Below, piece after piece: positions 7,125 to 10,896 of a stretch of 10,896 bases of DNA (positions are counted from its first letter, which is position 1; every line of letters starts with the position of its first letter). A program made the translations under genes and the position numbers. The DNA comes from DAIDKA01 sp035485475. GTDB lineage: Bacteria > Pseudomonadota > Gammaproteobacteria > Steroidobacterales > Steroidobacteraceae. Below the pieces are notes generated by a model. The model was not told the origin of the DNA. It searched no databases and worked only from the letters and a program-made list of their open reading frames with translations. The stretch is taken from contig DATHOA010000321.1 in assembly GCA_035485475.1 (NCBI GenBank), positions 1 through 10,896 on the forward strand, read 5' to 3'.

Positions 7125-7780
7125 AGACCGAGATCCGACAACAACGCGTCAACGTCCTGCTGGTTCCCTAGCGCGGCACCATGGTCAACACCGGGCACGA
7201 CCGGGCCATATCCGTTGACTGCGACTGGCGCCGTCTCCCTGCGCTCCTCGGTCGCTTCGCCGGCAATTCGCATCAGGCTCGCCAGGGTGGCCTCTACCTC
7301 ATCAACGAGCTTGATGACACCTCTTACGATCTGGCCGGTGAGGTCCTGGTACCCCTGCGCCAGGTATACATCGGAGAGATGCGACCGCAGCCGCGTCGCG
7401 ACGGCGAGCACTGCCGGCGCCGTGGGATCCGCGGCCGCGGCGACCAGAGTAGTCACCAGCGGCGTTGCGCGCTCGATCAGATCCATGGTCCGATGCGCCG
7501 CGTCGTCGGTCAGCTTCATCACATGTACCAGCCGCTGGCGGGCGTCCGGCACGTCCTTTTCGGCCAGCTCTGAAAAGCGCGCATTGAGCTGAAAGGACTC
7601 CAGTGCCTGACGTACCCGCGCGGTCAGGCGGCGCAGCTCCGCAAATAGGTCCTTGCGCCGTCCGTGCACCAGATCGTCCAGGACCCGCTCAAACTCCGGG
7701 GCATCACCGGCGGATACCGCGGCGGTCAGCCGGTCGAGGAGGGGTCGGAGCCGTTCCAGGTTTCGCTGTGTATCTGTCAT
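7121..7780 (-). CDS. cheZ: CheY-P phosphatase CheZ
   Basis: CheZ speeds dephosphorylation of CheY-P and so resets the motor signal. It has 219 aa, near the E. coli size, and is mostly helical. The catalytic helix shows YLAQGYQDLTGQIVRGVI, in which D146 and Q150 match E. coli D143 and Q147. After a flexible stretch (about 175-205) it ends in QQDVDALLSDLGL, the amphipathic tail that docks on CheY, much like the E. coli C-terminus. The ATG at 7780-7778 follows the cheY stop after 7 bp and has no strong Shine-Dalgarno. The stop is shared with the STAS gene start (GTGA). Presence of CheZ next to cheY supports a beta/gamma-proteobacterial type of pathway. Confidence 0.97.
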   Translation of the reverse strand: MTDTQRNLERLRPLLDRLTAAVSAGDAPEFERVLDDLVHGRRKDLFAELRRLTARVRQALESFQLNARFSELAEKDVPDARQRLVHVMKLTDDAAHRTMDLIERATPLVTTLVAAAADPTAPAVLAVATRLRSHLSDVYLAQGYQDLTGQIVRGVIKLVDEVEATLASLMRIAGEATEERRETAPVAVNGYGPVVPGVDHGAALGNQQDVDALLSDLGL

Positions 7781-7787
7781 GGAACAA

Positions 7788-8183
7788 TCAGCCGGCCGCG
7801 GCGGCGCGAGCTTGCAGAATCTTGTCCAGTTTCTGCTTGAGAATCTCGGCGGTGAAGGGTTTTACGACATACCCACTCACTCCGGCCTGCACGGCTTCGA
7901 CGATCTGCTCCCGCTTGGCCTCGGCGGTGACCATCAGTACCGGCAGACCCTTGAGCTTCTCGTCGGCCCTGATGGCCTTCAAGAGATCCAGACCGGGCAT
8001 CAAAGGCATGTTCCAGTCGGTAATCACGAAGTCGAAACTACCGGTTTGCAGCATCGGCCACGCGGTCTTGCCGTCATCTGCTTCCTGAATGTTCTGATAG
8101 CCGAGTTCCTGGAGTAGATTCTTGACGATACGGCGCATCGTGGAGAAGTCGTCTACTACGAGATACTTGATGGATGTGCTCAC
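7788..8183 (-). CDS. cheY: Chemotaxis response regulator CheY
   Basis: CheY is a single-domain receiver of 131 aa that carries the signal from CheA to the flagellar switch. The active site is complete: D11-D12 in LVVDDFSTMRR, phosphoacceptor D56 in ITDWNMP, T86 in LMVTAEA, the switch aromatic Y105 and K108 in GYVVKPF. These match E. coli D12/D13, D57, T87, Y106 and K109. There is no output domain. The start is GTG at 8183-8181, in a GTGA overlap with the fliM stop, with GGAG five bases upstream inside the last fliM codons. Co-translation with its motor target FliM and closeness to CheZ make this the motor-acting CheY. Confidence 0.98.
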   Translation of the reverse strand: MSTSIKYLVVDDFSTMRRIVKNLLQELGYQNIQEADDGKTAWPMLQTGSFDFVITDWNMPLMPGLDLLKAIRADEKLKGLPVLMVTAEAKREQIVEAVQAGVSGYVVKPFTAEILKQKLDKILQARAAAAG

Positions 8184-9235
8184 TTTGACTCCGTCGCGTG
8201 GTAAGGGGAGGGCCGGGCGGTTTTGACGGCACTGTGGCCATCAGTCCAGTCGTCCAGGCCGGATACGAGTGAACGCTGAACGCGTTCTGTGACCTTGACA
8301 GCATATTGACCGCGTGAAAGACCATATTCGCCACGAAGCACGGGCAGGCCCTCCGCCACGAGGGTGACCGCTCCGGTGAAGTCGGTAGCGATGACATCAC
8401 CGGCCTGTAGCGCACACAGATCGGAAAGCGCGAGAGTGGTGGTCCCAAGCACTGCCCGCACCTCCAGTTCGGCGTCTTCCAACTCATGACGAAGCGCCAG
8501 TGACCAGCGATCGTCTTGCTCGACGCGGTCGCTTTGCACGCCGGAGTCCAACACTTCGCGAAGTGGCTCGATCATCGAGTACGGCATGGTGATGTGCAGA
8601 TCGCCGCCGGCCCCATCGAAATCGATGCTGAACTGGGTGACAACCACAATCTCCGTCGGGCTGACAATGTTGGCGAAGTGCGGGTTCATTTCTGACCCGA
8701 CCTTCTCGATCACGAGCGGCGCGATATGCGACCAGGCTTCCTGCAGATTGCGGAACGTCTCCGTCAGCACGTTTGCGATGATCTCGTTTTCGATCGCCGT
8801 GAACTCCCTGCCCTCGATCTTCGCGTGGCGGCCCTTGCCACCGAAATAGATGTCGATCAGCGCGAACACCAGCGTCGGATCAAGAATAATCAGCCCCGTG
8901 CCCCGCAACGGGTTGAATTTCACCAGATTCAGGCTGGTCGGTAGATGCAGTGTGCGAACGTAGTCTGCGAACTTGACTATTTGGACGGAACCGACCGAGA
9001 TCACCGCCGCGCGCCGCAGCTCGTTGTAGAGACTGCCGCGCAGCAACCTGCCGAACCGGTCGTTTATCATCTCGAGCGTTGGCATTCGACCGCGCACGAT
9101 TCGGCCGTAACGAGTGAAATCGTGTGCCCGCGCCTCGTCGCGTCCGGGTGGGGCCTCGGTCTGCACTTCACCGCTGTCGACGCCGTTCATGAGCGCGTCG
9201 ATTTCATCCTGGCCGAGAATTTGTATATCCGACAT
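8180..9235 (-). CDS. fliM: Flagellar motor switch protein FliM
   Basis: FliM forms the middle of the C-ring and is the docking point for CheY-P. The 351-aa protein begins with the CheY-binding peptide, ILGQDEIDALMNGV at residues 6-19. The middle CheC-like domain (about 45-230) includes the FGGKGR loop at 131-136. The C-terminal SpoA/FliN-like domain covers about 255-320 (LEVRAVLGTTTLALSDLCAL). A tail of some 25 residues follows. Length and domain order are normal. The ATG at 9235-9233 follows the fliG stop after 15 bp; only a poor, distant GGGG is seen upstream. No fliN follows, contrary to the common fliL-M-N order; the SpoA domain here is FliM's own. Confidence 0.98.
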   Translation of the reverse strand: MSDIQILGQDEIDALMNGVDSGEVQTEAPPGRDEARAHDFTRYGRIVRGRMPTLEMINDRFGRLLRGSLYNELRRAAVISVGSVQIVKFADYVRTLHLPTSLNLVKFNPLRGTGLIILDPTLVFALIDIYFGGKGRHAKIEGREFTAIENEIIANVLTETFRNLQEAWSHIAPLVIEKVGSEMNPHFANIVSPTEIVVVTQFSIDFDGAGGDLHITMPYSMIEPLREVLDSGVQSDRVEQDDRWSLALRHELEDAELEVRAVLGTTTLALSDLCALQAGDVIATDFTGAVTLVAEGLPVLRGEYGLSRGQYAVKVTERVQRSLVSGLDDWTDGHSAVKTARPSPYHATESK

Positions 9236-9250
9236 AAGCGTCAGCCCCGG

Positions 9251-10258
9251 CTACACATAGCTGCCCGTATTGGCCGCCAACGAAATCGTGCCGTCTTCGG
9301 CGAGTTTTCTCGCGGTATTCAATATCTCCCTCTGCGCAGCCTCCGCCTCGGATATCTTTATCGGGCCGCGGCTTTCCAGGTCGTCACGGAGCATCTCGCC
9401 GGTGCGCTGTGACATGTTCTTGAAGAACTTTGCCCGCACCTTCTCGTCAGCGGCCTTGAGCGCCGGAACCAGGAGTTCATGAGCCACCTCACGTAGCAGG
9501 ATCTGGAAGTCCCGGTCTTCGATCTCCGGCAGGTCGTCAAAGGTGAAGATCAGATCCTCGATTACGGTGGCGAGCGCGACGTCCGATTTGCGAAGCTGTC
9601 CGAGGAGCAGGTTCTCCTGTCCCGGCTCCATGTTGTTCAGGATGGAGGCGGCGGCTTTCGGACCGCCAATACTGGTGGTCCGGGTCGAGTCCTTACCCGA
9701 GAATTGCCGCTCGATGAGTTCGTCCAACCGGTTGAGGGCGCTCGGCTGGACTCCGTCAAGGGTGGCGACACGGGCTAGCACCTCGGCGCGTATCGATTCG
9801 CTCATGCGCCCCAGAACGTCCGCGGATTGCTCCGAATCCAGATAGGCGAGTACGACGGCAATGGTTTGCGGATGTTCATTGCGAAGATGGTCGGCAATTT
9901 CACGCGGCTCCATCCACTTGAGCATTTCGAGGCCTTTACTGGAGCGACCGAACAGGATGCGATCGATGAGACCGGCCGCCTTGTCCTCGCCGAGCGCTCG
10001 GGTCAGGGTGTTGCGGATGTAATCATCCGAGCCGAGACCGATCGAGGCCTGGGTCTCCACTTCATTGACAAAGCTGGAGAGCGTGTTGGAGACCTGGGCG
10101 ACGGTGAGCGGGCCTACGGCGGACATCGCAGCACCAATACGCTGAATATCCTTGGGGCCAAGATGCTTCAGAACGTCGGCGGCGGCCTGTTCGCCGAGCG
10201 ACAGCAGCAGCACTGCCGCGTCGCGTACATTGGGCTGGGGAGCGCTGGCTTCACTCAT
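9251..10258 (-). CDS. fliG: Flagellar motor switch protein FliG
   Basis: FliG sits at the top of the C-ring, joins it to the FliF MS ring, and contacts the stator to make torque. From the ATG at 10258-10256 it has 335 aa, the family's usual length. The middle domain has the EHPQT motif at 128-132 for FliM contact. The C-terminal torque helix region, ALKAADEKVRAKFFKNMSQR and then MLRDDLESRG, holds K268, R285, D292 and D293, matching E. coli K264, R281, D288 and D289; K301 takes the place of R297. The frame is open upstream to a TTG at 10336, but those 26 residues are not FliG-like, so the ATG is preferred. No strong Shine-Dalgarno is visible. It is probably the first gene of the operon. Confidence 0.97.
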   Translation of the reverse strand: MSEASAPQPNVRDAAVLLLSLGEQAAADVLKHLGPKDIQRIGAAMSAVGPLTVAQVSNTLSSFVNEVETQASIGLGSDDYIRNTLTRALGEDKAAGLIDRILFGRSSKGLEMLKWMEPREIADHLRNEHPQTIAVVLAYLDSEQSADVLGRMSESIRAEVLARVATLDGVQPSALNRLDELIERQFSGKDSTRTTSIGGPKAAASILNNMEPGQENLLLGQLRKSDVALATVIEDLIFTFDDLPEIEDRDFQILLREVAHELLVPALKAADEKVRAKFFKNMSQRTGEMLRDDLESRGPIKISEAEAAQREILNTARKLAEDGTISLAANTGSYV

Positions 10259-10421
10259 GAGCGGAGATCCGCGAGCGCAGTGGCGTCTCGGCGCGGCTAC
10301 AGGATTCGCGATGATGAAGGACAGGGCGCATGGCAAACATCTCCAGGCAGAGCCAGTGAGTGATACCAGGCGGGGGATAGGCCCAGGGAAAGTGCCTGCC
10401 GCAGGGGGATGGCGGCGGGTG

Positions 10422-10437
10422 CGAGTGCGAACACTCG
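10422..10437. repeat. Small perfect hairpin with TTCG/CGAA tetraloop
   Basis: CGAGTG (10422-10427) and CACTCG (10432-10437) are perfect inverted copies around CGAA, read as TTCG on the minus (transcribed) strand. A 6-bp stem with a TTCG loop would be stable in RNA. It lies about 165 bp before the fliG start, so it would be in the leader if transcription starts upstream of it. Confidence 0.5.
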
Positions 10438-10447
10438 GCGCTGACTC

Positions 10448-10475
10448 GGCTTCGACGCTTTTAGGGGGCGAAGCC
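10448..10475. repeat. Inverted repeat, 7-bp stem with 14-base loop
   Basis: GGCTTCG (10448-10454) pairs perfectly with CGAAGCC (10469-10475). It lies just upstream, in transcription direction, of the TTCG hairpin. The two could be leader structure or a dyad protein site; no matching regulator can be named. Confidence 0.4.
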
Positions 10476-10658
10476 TGCGATCAGTGCAGCGGGATCGTAG
10501 AGGTCTTTGTGGGGCGTCGTATGTGACACGGACGTGCAAATTCGCTCGCGCTTTGAGAGGCAGTTCAAACTACGCAGCGCCCGCGTGTCGAGACCGGGGG
10601 CCCAACCAAAACCGCTTCTTTTTATGACAAACCAGTCATTGAACCGGTTACGGCCCTG

Positions 10659-10896
10659 TTAGGCGATATTGCGCAGAATGATTCGCGCCAACTCGTCCAA
10701 CGGCGCAATCCGCTCGGCAGCGTCCAGCCGGATTGCCTCCTTAGGCATCCCGAACACCACGCAGCTCGCTTCATCCTGGGCCACGGTACGAGCGCCGGCG
10801 TCGCGCATTTCCTTCAGGCCGCGTGCGCCATCATCGCCCATCCCGGTCATGATAATCCCCAAGGCATTGGGGCCCGCGCACTTGGCTGCAGAGCGG
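10659..10896 (-). CDS. cheB: Protein-glutamate methylesterase CheB, C-terminal part (5' end outside window)
   Basis: This is the last 79 residues or so of CheB, the enzyme that removes methyl groups from chemoreceptor glutamates (and deamidates glutamines) during adaptation. The frame is open to the window edge and ends with TAA at 10661-10659. The visible part contains GIIMTGMGDDGARGLKEMRD, which holds the catalytic aspartate region of the esterase domain, and AQDEASCVVFGMPKEAIRL, a nearly invariant CheB block. The N-terminal receiver domain and the catalytic serine and histidine are outside the window. It runs in the same direction as the fliG operon but about 400 bp before it. It would act on receptors such as the pentapeptide-bearing MCP encoded downstream. 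Confidence 0.96.
   Translation of the reverse strand, partial: RSAAKCAGPNALGIIMTGMGDDGARGLKEMRDAGARTVAQDEASCVVFGMPKEAIRLDAAERIAPLDELARIILRNIA

Larger units (their letters stand above)
10259..10658 (-). other. Gene-free region upstream of fliG, probable operon leader/promoter zone
   Basis: This is 400 bp between the cheB stop and the fliG start with no convincing gene. It contains the hairpins at 10422-10437 and 10448-10475, a weak 5-bp hairpin at 10624-10639 and the 8-bp palindrome AACCGGTT at 10642-10649. It should hold the fliG operon promoter and any cheB transcript end. I looked on the minus strand for sigma-54 (GG-N10-GC), sigma-28 and sigma-70 patterns and found nothing I would call. 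No T-tract terminator follows cheB. Confidence 0.5.

Noticed and set aside
6819..7592. Plus-strand open frame of 257 codons opposite the STAS gene and cheZ
   Set aside because: Low-complexity Ser/Ala/Arg-rich translation antisense to cheZ with its intact catalytic motif.
10259..10336. N-terminal extension of FliG from a TTG at 10336
   Set aside because: The extra 26 residues are not FliG-like, and the ATG at 10258 gives the normal 335-aa length and N-terminus.
10297..10539. Minus-strand frame of 80 codons in the gap before fliG
   Set aside because: It starts at TTG without a ribosome binding site, is rich in Pro/Arg/Leu as expected from chance GC-rich DNA, and resembles nothing known.
10624..10639. 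ATGAC/GTCAT hairpin near an A/T run after cheB as a terminator
   Set aside because: The stem is only 5 bp and, read in the cheB direction, is followed by A residues, not T; on the other strand no gene needs it.

Overview
The window is a GC-rich stretch of a bacterial chromosome. All recognisable genes lie on the minus strand, so biological order runs from high to low coordinates. Its core is a motility and chemotaxis cluster. A true CheZ phosphatase, E. coli-like FliG and FliM, and a receptor ending in a CheR/CheB-type pentapeptide point to a flagellated proteobacterium, most likely gamma or beta. I cannot place it more closely from the sequence alone.

Layout in transcription order: (1) the C-terminal end of cheB (10659 to beyond 10896), cut by the window edge. 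(2) About 400 bp without a gene (10259-10658), holding several small hairpins and presumably the leader of the next operon. (3) A tightly packed run: fliG, fliM, cheY, cheZ, a stand-alone STAS-domain gene, cheA and cheW. Gaps in this run are 15 bp or less, or the genes overlap; two junctions are GTGA stop/start overlaps. (4) After 66 bp, a soluble PAS-HAMP-type methyl-accepting chemotaxis protein with its own good ribosome binding site. (5) A 179-bp gap with two perfect-stem hairpins. (6) A membrane sensor histidine kinase of the NarX/DegS (HisKA_3) type, followed 13 bp later by (7) the receiver domain of a response regulator, cut by the other window edge.

How they work together: the MCP senses an intracellular signal through PAS and, with CheW, controls CheA autophosphorylation. 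CheA passes phosphate to CheY and CheB. CheY-P binds the FliM N-terminus and changes FliG-stator torque direction. CheZ removes phosphate from CheY. CheB, with a CheR not seen here, adjusts receptor methylation for adaptation. The STAS protein between cheZ and cheA has no classical place in this circuit. The kinase/regulator pair downstream is probably a separate transcription-controlling two-component system that senses an extracytoplasmic signal.

The genes are of known families. I do not see an undescribed system. The points that stand out are the gene order (fliG directly next to fliM, then cheY, with no fliN), the STAS gene, and the soluble receptor that keeps a C-terminal pentapeptide. 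I see no tRNA, rRNA, CRISPR array, insertion sequence or attachment site.
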